Origin: Macrocystis pyrifera
Lineage: Eukaryota > Sar > Phaeophyceae > Laminariales > Laminariaceae
Length of the DNA: 64,000 nt
Direction of reading: 5' to 3'
Assembly: GCA_031763025.1 (NCBI GenBank)
Contig: JASSKH010000001.1
Span: 7,745,024-7,809,023 of the forward strand
Below, piece after piece: positions 25,290 through 36,110 of the stretch. The position numbers and the translations under genes were made by a program. The stretch's first letter is position 1, and each line of letters begins with the position of its first letter. The notes beneath the pieces were generated by a model. That model searched no databases, was not told where the DNA came from, and saw nothing but the letters and a program-made list of their open reading frames with translations.

Positions 25290-26700
25290 AAAACCCATCA
25301 TTGTACTGATTACGAGTAACTATGTCCCCAACCCCGGGTTTCCAGTTGTAAAGGGGTTAAGCGCTCTCGGCAGTTGTTGGTGTCCCTCAACGAAAAACCG
25401 TGTGCTCGCACCGGCACGTCCGGACTCGCGAGTATCCGACGTATATGAAGTAGTAATCTAGGCTATCTCCTACTCCGCAGAAGCGACCTGTTTTACTATC
25501 CGACCGAAAACCTCACTTGCATACGATATATCACACTTCCCTCGTCATAATTCACTGTCTGGGATTCTTGGATAGCGCCGGTGTTTGCCGGCACTTTTGA
25601 AGAATCATTACATTTTAGAATACCGGCATTGTAGCGGGCACCGGCATTGTTCGGGTACAATGCCGTTATTCGCGATTTGAGACTCTTCTATTATAATGCC
25701 AAGCACAGTTGAAGAATCAATGTACCATACACCACCGTATGCAACAAGCGACCGAGAATACGCTGCTGTGATGCGGGGTTAGAATGAGGGACACAGGGAG
25801 GGACACCTGCTACGTATGACATGTATTCGCAGTGAGTGAGCAGCAGAGGGGTGTATGGAACACACAGTAGTGGGATGGTGCACTGTGCACCACCAGCAGT
25901 ATACTCCAGAAAGTTCTGTTTGTTCTAAACATACCACTGCTGTGCACTACTGTTGTACTGCTGTGTTCTGATATTAATATTATACCTGGAACGTACTCTG
26001 ACAATACTCGTAAAGTATAATATGGAATACCCGGTACTATTCTGCACCACAGTTAGCAGAATTGACCTGTCTTGTTCCTGTGCTGCTGTACATGTGTTGT
26101 GTACTCGTATCATACGAATGGTACTAAAGCCGAGTTTCAAAGCCCGCGTTTTTGGTGCCGTGCCGTGTTCATGTGTATTTTTGTCTGTTTGCCACGTCTG
26201 CCCAATGTGGCCCCATACATCCATACTACTGTACGTCTTGCTCACACAGAAGAGATTCCCACAAAAACACAACATGCTGTCATCTACTTCGACAAACCAG
26301 CCCAACCCGGAATCGAGCAGACACCAAAACGGTTGCACCACCTGCTGTTTCTCTGGTGTTTGTGGGTGTATGCATAGATGTGCACAGCATAAGTAGGATA
26401 AACACTGACCCGGCATTATTGACGGACACCCAAGCGGCGGAACTGGCACTATACAGGGTGCGTCCCTTACAATGCAGATTCGGCATTAGATAGGGCACTC
26501 GCATTATTGAGCCGACGTTATAGAGGGACCACTAGTACTGTACCATGATATTTGCCGTCACTTGTCCAGCCAAGTACCTGACCAGTGAGGTTGTGAACGC
26601 CTCCTGACCCGACCCGACTCGCTAGGCTCCGCATGATCTGTGAGATGTAGGTTTGGTTTTATTGGTGCGCTTTTCAGATGGCCGTTCGATTTTTTTTTGT
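25290..26700. other. No feature recognised
   Basis: Short overlapping frames, simple GTGCTGCTGTA-like motifs and an imperfect TGCCGG(C/T)ATT repeat at 25575-25690. No gene is supported. Confidence 0.3.
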
Positions 26701-26861
26701 GATTTCTGTTGATTACCACGTTCCTTGTGTCCACGTACGCTCCCCTTGCTGCGACCCTCCAGGGGATTAATGCCTACGTCAGGTATATTTGTTCTGTGTT
26801 CTCAGTGGCCACGTGTGTCCTTCGCGCTTCCCTCTGGCTCTGCTGTGCTTACGTAACAGGC

Positions 26862-27149
26862 GGTTTAACTGCTGACCAGGAAGGCGAGGGTGGCCAAGAT
26901 AAGAGCGACCATGACGAGAAGGGCGACGACGACGACAACAAAGGCCGCGGCGACAACAACGGCGACGAAGACGACGTCGAACCAATACAGATGGATCCAG
27001 CGCTTAGAACGGCAGCGGCAGCAGCGAAGGAGCAGGCCACGCCAACAAGGGCAACGTCCCCGGCAGCATGCGAGGGGGCGGGCATTCCCGACACGGACAG
27101 CGCTAGACCGGGCCCCACTCTGGAATGGAGTACGCGTATTGCCGACTGA
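26862..27149 (+). CDS. Possible exon of an acidic, low-complexity protein
   Basis: After a candidate acceptor (TACGTAACAG before 26862) the frame begins AVGLT-like sequence. It then carries an Asp/Glu/Lys/Gly/Asn-rich stretch of about 40 residues (DKSDHDEKGDDDDNKGRGDN) and an alanine-rich segment, ending at 27149. Acidic low-complexity segments are common in nuclear proteins but give no function. It lies inside the putative 8 kb element. The frame could be an accident of purine-rich DNA, and no upstream exon was identified. Confidence 0.25.
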   Translation, partial: GLTADQEGEGGQDKSDHDEKGDDDDNKGRGDNNGDEDDVEPIQMDPALRTAAAAAKEQATPTRATSPAACEGAGIPDTDSARPGPTLEWSTRIAD

Positions 27150-27829
27150 GCACGTTTTTTTTTGTCCTGAACGTCGATGGTAGATAGGCGTCTCCACGTA
27201 GGTCGCGTTGCTGCGTCTGTATATCTTACCCATGTGTTGAAGGTATCTTTCAGTCGTTGTACACGTAGTATAGTACGAGTAGTGGTTTAATAGCAGATGT
27301 ACGTGAATATTTTTACGCAGAGTATTACATCTAGAAACCTGGGGAGGCATGTCTGATACGGGGATGCAAACAAGTACAGAGAGCGAAAGAGGACTGATAT
27401 TGAAGCTTTTCATTTAAGAGAGACAGCAAGGCCAGACGGGTGTACACCTGAGCGTACAGAAATCTGGTTGGGAACCGAACGGCCGGCAACAGTCATAAAC
27501 TGCTGCTGTGATCTGTGGCAAAGTGTTTTTTTAAGTTTTGCTTCCCGCCCGCCTTAGAGCTTTGAACAAAGATAACAGCCTGTAAGCGTCGGCGAGGTAT
27601 GGAGGTAAATTGTCAACATTAAGAATATTTACGAGTATAATAGTCTAGTGAGGCCATCAAAGGAGCAGAGTGACCAAATTCTGCAGAGGGATAATAATTT
27701 TAACAATTTGGTTTACTCTGCATTGTTTCGAAGATAAGAAATCCTGAAAACGGATATTAAGGCCATGCCATATTGAGGTGTTTGTGCTATCCTACACATG
27801 ATATTCTCATTACCATGCTGGGGGATTAT

Positions 27830-28400
27830 TGCCATCGCGACACCCCCCAGAGGGCCGTCGATTATTGGAATACCCTCCACAGGATTGCTCTCAAAAACCG
27901 TCCAGGGGGTAGAGTGAAGATTTATGTCCTGTACAGGGTTTCATAGATACAAAATCCTGCACAGGATTTTTACATTACCATGCTGGGGGATTATTTTCAT
28001 CGCGACACCCCCCAGAGGCCGCCGATTTTTTTAATACCCTCCACAGGAATGTCATAAAAAAAAACGTCCAGGGGGGCGATTTCACTTTTGTTTCCTGTAC
28101 AGGGTTTCATGGGGACGAAATCCTGCACAGCATTTTTTCATTACCATTCTGGGGGATTATTTCCATCACGGCACCCCCAGAGGGCCGTTGATGAGGACAA
28201 TGCCCTCCACAGGAGTGTCAGCAGACACCCTCTAGAGGGACCAAGTCGGTTTCTGTTTCCTCTGCAGGATTTTGCGGGTACGAAATCCTCCACAGGATTG
28301 TCTCATTACCATTCTGGGGGATCGTTTTGTTTTTGGAATCCTCTAGAGGATTCGTACAACGAATCCTCTGGAGGATTTTGGGGGTACCCAAATGGCCACG
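27830..28400 (+). repeat. Degenerate array of CCTCCACAGG/CCCCCAGAGG units (right)
   Basis: Three larger units (starting at about 27818, 27974 and 28138) each run CATTACCAT(G/T)CTGGGGGATTAT, CACCCCCAGAGG, CCCTCCACAGGA, then CCTGTACAGGGTTTCAT. The short motif matches the array at 20430-22150. Confidence 0.85.
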
Positions 28401-28429
28401 TGTGTTTATAAGGCATCAGCTACGGACTA

Positions 28430-30058
28430 TTAATGCTGTAGTTGCCAGGTGCCCTAAAATAGCAGGGCATAAAGGGTGCGCGGCGGTTTGAGGCCTTTTC
28501 AAATCGTGTACCAATAAAGGCGGCCGCGCGTACTACAAAGCCCAATAATTGATAACGAGGCGCATGTTTGTGCTGGGCCATGTCGAAAAAACACAGAACC
28601 AACAACACATTGTAACGGTTTTTGCTTTTTGAGTTCTACCTAACGAAACCCAGCTCAACGAGTACTCGTAGGCAGACTGTGCCTGTCCACAGCAACGAGC
28701 GTTCGGGCCATGTCCCCGAGACATGCTGCAGGCCCACCCTCCTGTTGCTGAGGGGACGGAGAAGCAGGAGAGTATCTGCTGTATAGTTGTTGTACAGCAG
28801 CAGTAGTGAGTAGTGGTGGCACTGCTAGAAGCTCTGTTGGACACGTCAGATTGTAGATTTTTCGTCTTGAAATTATGAGGTCGGGACCAGGAAACACATG
28901 CACGAAGGGTTCACACACAAGCCGGGCGTATAGCGACGCTGACCTGGCCTCGTGTGTCCTACTGCTGCTGCTGTTTTGCTGCTGGAGAAGTTGTGCTGTA
29001 GATGTCGTACATCAGTAGTAGCGATGGCACCTGCTACCTGCTACGAGAAGTTCTCTCTTGGACAGAGCACGTCGGGTGCAGATTGTTCGTCTTGAAATTA
29101 TTATGCCGAATTTCGAGTTCAAAACCAACACAGGACAAAATCGAGTACGTGTACAAAGTGTTCAAGGGTTTACATTGACAAGCCGAGCGTACAGCGACGC
29201 TGACCCTGGCGTTTCGTGTCCTACTGCTACTGCTGACGCTGTTTTGTTGCTGGAGAAGCTCTGCTGTAGATGTCGAACATTAACTGAGTAGCGGTGGCAC
29301 CTGCTGCCTTCTACGAGAAGTTCTCTCTCCCGGACAAAGCATGTCGGGTGCAGATTTTTCGTCTGCAAATTATGCCGACTTTCGAGTTCGGAACCAACTA
29401 AGGACAAAATCGAGTACGCGTACAAAGGGTTCAAGGGTTAGATTGACAAGCCGAGGGTGCAGCGACGCTGACCCTGGCTTCGTGCGTCCTACTGCTGCTA
29501 CTGCTACTGCTGCTGCTACTGTTTTGTTGCTGGAGAAACACTGGTGCTGCTGTAGATGTCGTACATCAGTACAAGTAGCAAGTAGTGGTGACACCTGTTA
29601 ATACGAGAAAGAAGCTCTTCCTGTTGCAAAACATTTCAGATGCAGATTGTTCATCTTCACAAATTATGCTGAATTTTGACCAGAAAACACACTCTGTTGG
29701 ACAACAACATGTGAGGTGTGTTTGTTTGTTCTTATGATTATGCCGGATTTCGAGGTGGAAACCAGGATATACACAACAAAATCAACTGCTGTTGTTACTA
29801 CAGAACAGGTGTGTGCGTACTGCTGCTGTATTTTTCATATATCAAGAGCAGAAGAGGCCAAGAACATTCACGATATTATTGAGATTGACCAACGAGGGCG
29901 TATAGGTGGTAGGTAGTACAGCAGCACAAGCAGTAGATGTTCCTTTGTATTGGTTCAGCACAAACAGAATAATCTGTTTTCGCCCAGCATGATGCATCGA
30001 AGATATGACTACTGCAGGTACTACTGAGGTCGCGCCTCATTACCACCAATTTACTAGT
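28430..30058 (+). repeat. Repeat family E, copy with three internal units
   Basis: CTCGTGTGTCCTACTGCTGC-type anchors at 28947, about 29211 and about 29479 define internal units of about 266 bp. Each has a CTG-rich run, GAGAAGCTCTGCTGTAGATG, CTACGAGAAG and TTCAAGGGTT. The copy ends with CGCCCAGCATGATGCATCGA and CCACCAATTTACTAG near 30058, as at 41840. Non-coding. Confidence 0.8.
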
Positions 30059-30384
30059 ATGTTTGTACTGGTATGCAATAAATATATTGAACAACGCAGT
30101 TTCGCGGGCAGGTCCCACAGGAGAGGGACCTCCGGGTAACACAAGACAATGTCATGCGTCCTTGCGTACATATGCACCTTGCAATCAGTACGAGTGTGTT
30201 CCTTTCGATACTGCTGTCGCACAAGGCACGCATCCGCAGAGACATAGAAATACTTACTGCCAAGGCTGCTATACAAAAATGAAAAAAAAAACTACTGACT
30301 ACATATTAGCACGAGTTCTGCTTGCTGTGGCTGTGGCATATCTTTACTGTTTGTCTGAGATTTTTGTTTCGCCCTGGTTCGCAC

Positions 30385-31179
30385 CTTCAAGTTTTCCCGT
30401 TCTGGCCTTCCGCGGGTCGTGCCGACGAAGGTAAAAGGGATGTCTCTCTGCTCCGCACGTCGTCCGCCGATCGCTTGGGTCGTCGTCAAGACGCTACTCG
30501 CGGTGTAAGGGACGGTCACCATCTTCTCCCGGCAGCCCCACATCGCCCAGTTGTTTATTTCCTGGTTGATGCCCACCACAGTGCGCCGCAATAGCATGCG
30601 GTGTTGAGGACTAAGAGCTCGCTTGCAGTTCCACCACGCGCACACCACGACGTGATCTGCCCCACCGAACCTGTTGAAGTGAGTGCTCTTTTTGACGAGG
30701 TGCATGATGGACCTGGTCAACCTCTGCTGGTGGGTGAGCCCATCGCAAGTACCTTGGTCCCCGAGGAGCTTGAAACCAAGAACGGGGAAAAGTGGGACGA
30801 AGAAAACGTCCGCACTTTCCGGGTCCGAGACGCGCCATGGATGCGTAAGGAAGGACTGGTGTAGCCAGATCTCTCCCATGTCTTGGGCCATGTCTGCGCG
30901 CTCGTCCTGCCACGGAGCCACGCCTTTATACTGGTTGCGGTAGCACTGTATCAGCGCCGTGTTGTCAAACACAAGGTCTTCATAGACGTACACGTTCACC
31001 CGGTCAGCGCCCTCATCTACCTGCTGCCGCTGCTGTAGCTGTGGGCTTGAGGTCGCGAAACAGGACTCTTCACTTGACGCCATCAGCAATGCTCCGGTCA
31101 AAGCTAGCAAGAAGGCTCGCACGATCAGTGCTTTTTCTCTGCGGCAGAATCTACTGCGCATAGCAAGCACGCGCATCAT
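30385..31179 (-). CDS. Exostosin-like (GT47) glycosyltransferase, amino-terminal exon
   Basis: A 265-codon minus-strand exon from ATG 31179 (in-frame stop directly upstream) to a candidate GTGCGA donor at 30384. Residues about 19-36 form a hydrophobic signal anchor (RAFLLALTGALL). Then come the exostosin markers VNVYVYEDLVF (about 61), SFLTHPWRVSDPESADVFFV (about 112-131, the dpe-AD-FfvP block), GGADHVVVCAWW and DIPFTFVGTTRGR. The predicted role is a Golgi glycosyltransferase of polysaccharide or glycoprotein synthesis. The frame runs on only 31 codons past the donor without homology, and the carboxy-terminal CPRGD/GCIPV half is absent here. That half occurs on the same strand at 2722-2606. 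Phase 0 here and phase 2 there require at least one linking exon, which I did not find. Confidence 0.85.
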
Positions 31180-31547
31180 TTAGGGTCGTATACTTCGTCC
31201 TAAACCTTACCTATCGCGCCTTGCCTGTGCCACTCGTTGTCGACTGCTGCTGTTGTTGCTGCTGCTGCTGCGTGCGTGCCGTGCGTTATGCGGCACGACG
31301 AGGAGTAATAGCCTCCAAACAGTAGAGTCCCTATGTACTTTGTATCGATATTTATGTGCTTCCTACCTGGTCCTTCTTCTGTCATTATTTACTCTTTTCG
31401 GCTGTAAACAAAGAAAATTTCAATTTTGAATTTCTCGACTCTTCATATATTTCATAAAACCTCCTTTTTTTGGTTTTATGTATATAATCCTCCTCTCGCG
31501 GCTCTATTCTTGGGCCACGTTCCCTTGATTGACCTGAGGTCGGTTTG

Positions 31548-31815
31548 ACAACACCCTGCTAGTGCTCTTGGTCAATTGAAGCTCAGGTTGTCTGATACTG
31601 GTACATGGTTACAGATAGCGCACATCCCATTCGGCGAGTCCGTGTCAACGCGAGGCCCCCGCGATAACCGGCGAAATCATGACATCACCCTGGTAGTGCT
31701 CTTGGTCAATTGAAGCTCAGGTTGTCTGATACTGGTACATGGTTACAGATAGCGCACATCCCATTTGGCGAGTCCGTGTCAACGCGAGGCCCCCGCGATA
31801 ACCGGCGAAATCATG
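31548..31815 (-). promoter_or_regulatory. 134-bp tandem duplication upstream of the exostosin start
   Basis: Two nearly identical 134-bp units (31548-31681 and 31682-31815) contain AGTGCTCTTGGTCAATTGAA, CAGATAGCGCACATCCCATT and AGGCCCCCGCGATAACCGGC. They lie 370-640 bp upstream of the exostosin-like ATG, so they may duplicate promoter or 5' untranslated sequence. That regulatory reading is inference. Confidence 0.5.
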
Positions 31816-32557
31816 CGGCCATATGCAGCGGAGGGCTGGCAGGGTGCAGCTTCAATATCGTCGACGGCATCGTCTGCGTTGTGGACTGACAGCTGCTGTT
31901 TGTTGCTCTCTGCTGTGCTGTTTGTTTTTCTTGTGCTGCAGCAACAAAGTAGCGAGCGGTATACTCTGGACTCTGGGGCGTGTGACCGCACCACACGTAC
32001 ACGCACAGCACGCCTACGCACGCACTGCACAGCGGGTCCCGGTCGCATCGATTGGCACTCTTCGCATGACTGCCTATGAGCATAGAGCACAGAGCACACA
32101 CACACGCAGCGAGCCACGCAGCAGCAGCAGCAGCAGCTGTATTGCAACATCTCGCACCAAGCCGTTCGTCCGAGCCGTTGGGATTCGTTTTTTCGTACTT
32201 TCATTTCGTTATTCTGTATTTGTTATTTATTGCTGTATTCCGACTTCCTAGAACTTCATTTCCAGTTCAAAACGGCGATGATCGTTTGGGCTTCTCGCAA
32301 GCAGTTCAAGCCCGATTCTGTTTATATGGCTGTATGGTGCCTGTTTGTGGTTCTCGACTCTCGACACAACCTGCAACCATAATCATCGGTTCCTTCCGCC
32401 TATTATTATACCCTTTGTGACCCAATCTTCTTCCTGATATTCATCTCGCCACCCAAAGTGTGGTCTGCTGCTGTGCAACACCAGTGCGCACGAGTACGTA
32501 CGGTAATAATCTGCAGCAACCGTACATCTTTCAAATAATAGACGTATGTCCTCGTAT

Positions 32558-32895
32558 ACGTCCCCGGTGGCTTGGTAGGTGGTCCGCGTGCCTGTCAAGA
32601 TCAATTTCGTGGGTTCAAGCCCCACCGAGTGCATGCTCATTGGGACTTTTTCTTGCATAAAAAATTGATAAGCGGAAAGCGCGAAAGCGTGAGTTGGCTA
32701 CATTCGATGAAAATCGACGAGCAGTGGGAATGCTGAACCCATTTGCGCGACAAAAAATAAAGGCACGTACCGGGGGGGAGAAGGGACGACACCTGTGACC
32801 ACGGCTTGCCCGAAGATCGTCGAGGGTAAAACCTCCTACGAGTGGGCTGGGAAGTGTGAAAGTGATAGATAAAAAAAAAAAAAAAAAAAAAAAAA
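32558..32895 (+). repeat. SINE-like repeat, copy 2
   Basis: The tRNA-like head runs GTCCCCGGTGGCTTGGTAGG, with GTGGGTTCAAGCCCCAC as T-arm/B box at about 32609-32625. The body matches the minus strand of 11913-12241 nearly end to end, and the copy ends in 25 A residues at 32871-32895. The intact poly(A) suggests fairly recent insertion. Confidence 0.8.
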
Positions 32896-33034
32896 TACAT
32901 AATAGAACCCGGGCATGTTCCAATATATGTATTTGCGGAACAAAAAAAAAAAGCGGCAAAAATATATTATTAATAGTGGCGTACTGCTGTATTCACCACA
33001 TCATGTACTTTTGTCACTATATCTCGGGTTTCAG

Positions 33035-33085
33035 GGTGTAGGGTCGGGTTAGGGTTAGGTTTAGGGTTGGGTTGGGTCTTCGCCC
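33035..33085 (+). repeat. Degenerate telomere-like tract
   Basis: GGGTCGGGTTAGGGTTAGG followed by TTTAGGGTTGGGTTGGGT. Interstitial, about 50 bp. Confidence 0.55.
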
Positions 33086-33398
33086 ATACCTTCATCCCAA
33101 CAGCAAGCAAAATACCTGAACAACCTACCAACCTAAAGATCCGAGCTCACAGATTGTAATGGGATGGAGCTGCGGCATGGGACCTCATGTCGGGGTTGAT
33201 CCTGAAAACCTGGTGGACCAACATTGGAAATTGGTGTCCATACCTGAGGTGAGCTTTATATTTGACCACACCCTGGACAATAGACAATAGTCCAATAGTC
33301 TATTAATAGCTTCCTATTGCAATTGAATGTCTATTGTGGTCCCTAATTCCAGTTAATTTAAAGGCGTCGAGCTCTATTATCCAGACAATTTCTATTAA

Positions 33399-34157
33399 GG
33401 GCCACTCCTAACGAACAAAAAAAGTCACGATTCGTGAGATTTTTGTCGTGAATCGTGATTTTTTTGTCGTGATCACGACAAAAAATCACGATTCATGACG
33501 CCATTTTTTTTAGCTTTTCCCTAAAAAAAACAAAATCACGATTTGTGACATTTGTCGTGTCTCAAAATACGCCTGTTGATCAAGGCACTACGCAACCCAC
33601 GTGCTCCAACGGTATCCGACGGTCGGCAATGGGGGCATGGTAGACTCTGCTTCGTACGCCGCTTGTAAACAACGGGCGGCTACCCAAAGACGTCGCTGGG
33701 CGCGGCCTAACGAGGAGGTTGTGGCCCTCGAAATTTCCAGAAGGAGGAGCCACTGCTGGAAGACAAACGCGAAAAAATGACCTGGGGATGTCACAGGCCA
33801 GGCCGAGCAGACGGCCTGCGAGATGAAATCTCGCGAAACGAGCTTGGCCGACGGCCGGTTAAGTTGGAATCTCGCAGGCTGGGTCAGGCTTCGGCCCGCG
33901 ATCCGAATATGTCACGGGCTGGGCCAGGTGCGGACGGCCCAGCCCGGCCTGGCCGTGCCCCACTCTCGAGAGTTTGCTCCACACCCCCAAAAAACGTTGT
34001 GTTTGAAATATCAGAACTTTAACTATATTTGAAAATATCACGAAACGCGACGTTTTTCGGCTTTTTTCGTTAGAACTGAAATGTCACGGATCGTGATCTT
34101 TTGGCATGCCAAAAAGACATCAATCGTGATTTTTTTTCTGATCGTTAGGAGCGGCCC
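33399..34157 (-). mobile_element. Harbinger-like non-autonomous element, copy 2
   Basis: A 759-bp inverted copy of 19439-20201, with ends GGGCCACTCCTAACGAAC and its complement, flanked by TAA on both sides (33396-33398 and 34158-34160). Internal GC-rich blocks (GGGCTGGGCCAGGTGCGGAC) and TCACGATTCGTGA palindromes are shared with copy 1. Confidence 0.85.
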
Positions 34158-34189
34158 TAAGTGACCCCTGACCCTATTGTCCAGACAAT

Positions 34190-36110
34190 TTCACTTTATA
34201 AGAGGTTGTCTCCGTACTCAATGGTCCGGACAATTCCAATTATATAATGGACCTACTTGTAAATAAATTGTCCGGCCATTTCCAATTGACAGACTGTCTC
34301 CTGAATCAATTGTTTCGACAATTCCAATTGATAGTCGGCCCCCCGAAATAGTTGTCCGGACAATTTCAATTAGTAGACTGACGCCAAAAGTACTTATTCC
34401 GACAACTCCAATTAGTAGACAGTCTCCCAGATCAATTGGCCCGACAATTCCAATTTATACAAAGTCTCCACAATCAATTGTCCGGACAATTGCAATTAGC
34501 AGACGGCTCTCTAAATAAATTGTCCGGGCAATTCCAATTGATAGACAGTATACAAAAACAACTATCCTGACAAATAATACGAAAGCTCCAACAAAAACTA
34601 CTTCAGACAATGCCATCATTGGTGGGCAGTCTCCTAAATTAACTGCCCGTACATTTCAAAACAACAGTGCATACGGGTTACTTTCTTTCGTGAAAACTTT
34701 TTTTAATGATAAACATCTGAGCACATGATGAGCTAAGAGGTATCAAAACTTCCTACCTGCGGAGATAAAATACAAAACGACGTAGAGGTGTCCCGCCCTT
34801 TTTCTGCTTATTATGCCTTGGACAATAGACCTATCAATAGACTATCATTGCCCCAACAGCACAGTCACGAAGTTGTATTAATTGGAGTTATCCGGGCAAG
34901 TGATGTCATAGACTGTCTAGCAATTGAAATTGTGTTTAGACAATTGATCTTGGATACTGTCTAACAATTGGATTTATTCGGACAATTTATATCGGGCACT
35001 GTTTAACAATTGGAATTGTCCAGACAAACAATTTTGGAGACTCTCTCTCAATTGAAGTTGCCCTGACAATTGATTTCGGAGACTGTCCATTAATTGGAAT
35101 TGTCTGAACAATTGATGTTTGGTGCTTTTCAATAATTGGAATTGTCCAGACAAATGAGCTCGGAGACTGCCTATCAATTGAAATTGTGCAGGCAAATGAT
35201 TTCACAGGCTGTCTATTAATTGGAATTACTTGAACGATTGATATCGGGTGATTTAAATGAATTGGACTTGTCGGGGCAACTGCTTTAAGATACCGTCTAT
35301 TAATTGTAATTGTGTCCGGACCATGGGATTCGGAAGCGATCTACTAATTGGAATTGTCATGACTATCGAGTTTAAGAGGGCTCTGTTATTTGAAAGGTGG
35401 CAGCTACTTGTAGAACTACATTGGATTTCGGCAGTACACAACAGTACCACCATGCTAGTATTATTGCCTCTACAACAGGATCGGGAACTTCCCTCAATAC
35501 GCAATCATTTGCAAGGTCCTTTGTTGTGGCATTTTACGATTAGTATCAATTCAATGGGGAGTGCCTATCATAATACAATAACTACTAACTGTAGGTATAC
35601 ACGGCCATGACATTTATCGAGCAATTGATTTCTTGCGCGGCATTTGAAATGAATTGTGCGGACAGATAGATCCGTTTGGACAATTCCATTTAATTGACAG
35701 CACCCGAAATCAATTGTGCGGACAATTTCAAAGTTAATAAGCAGCAGCCGAAATCAATTGTTCAGACAAATCCAATTAATAGACAGCTCCCGAAATCAAT
35801 TGTTTGAACAATTTCAGTTAGTGGACAACACCCGCAATCAATTGTCTGGACAATTCCAATTATTGGATAGCACCCGAAATCAGATTGCTGAATAATTCCA
35901 ATTAATTGGCGGTCTCCACAACCAATTGTTTGGACAATTCCACTTCATAGACAACACTCGAAACCTATTGCTCACACAATTCCAACTAGTAGATGGTATT
36001 CGAAATCAATTGCCTGGACAATTCCAATTCATAGGCAATCGCCTAAAACAATTGTCAAGAAAAATCCAATTAACACACATCCTCTAGATTCAATTGTAGA
36101 CACAATGATA
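34190..36110. repeat. Palindromic satellite array with orientation switches
   Basis: Units of about 42-46 bp consist of CAATTGTCCGGACAATTCCAATT plus a spacer such as GATAGACAGTCTCC. The spacer reads one way at 34190-34670, is reversed at 34880-35360, and reads the first way again at 35620-36110. Frames such as 35195-34974 on minus are 14-residue repeat translations and not genes. Confidence 0.85.

Larger units (their letters stand above)
20387..28404. mobile_element. Possible 8 kb element with subterminal repeat arrays
   Basis: CACACGTGGCCATTTGGCTA plus CCCCCCAAAATCCT at 20387-20424 matches, in reverse complement and with one or two changes, 28369-28404. Immediately inside both ends lie arrays of a CCTCCAGAGG-type motif. 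Short inverted ends plus subterminal motif arrays are a transposon-like design. I see no clear target duplication and no transposase, so this is inferred and may be non-autonomous. Confidence 0.5.

Noticed and set aside
33035..33085. True telomere
   Set aside because: Only about 50 bp of degenerate TTAGGG/TTTAGGG units inside continuous sequence.
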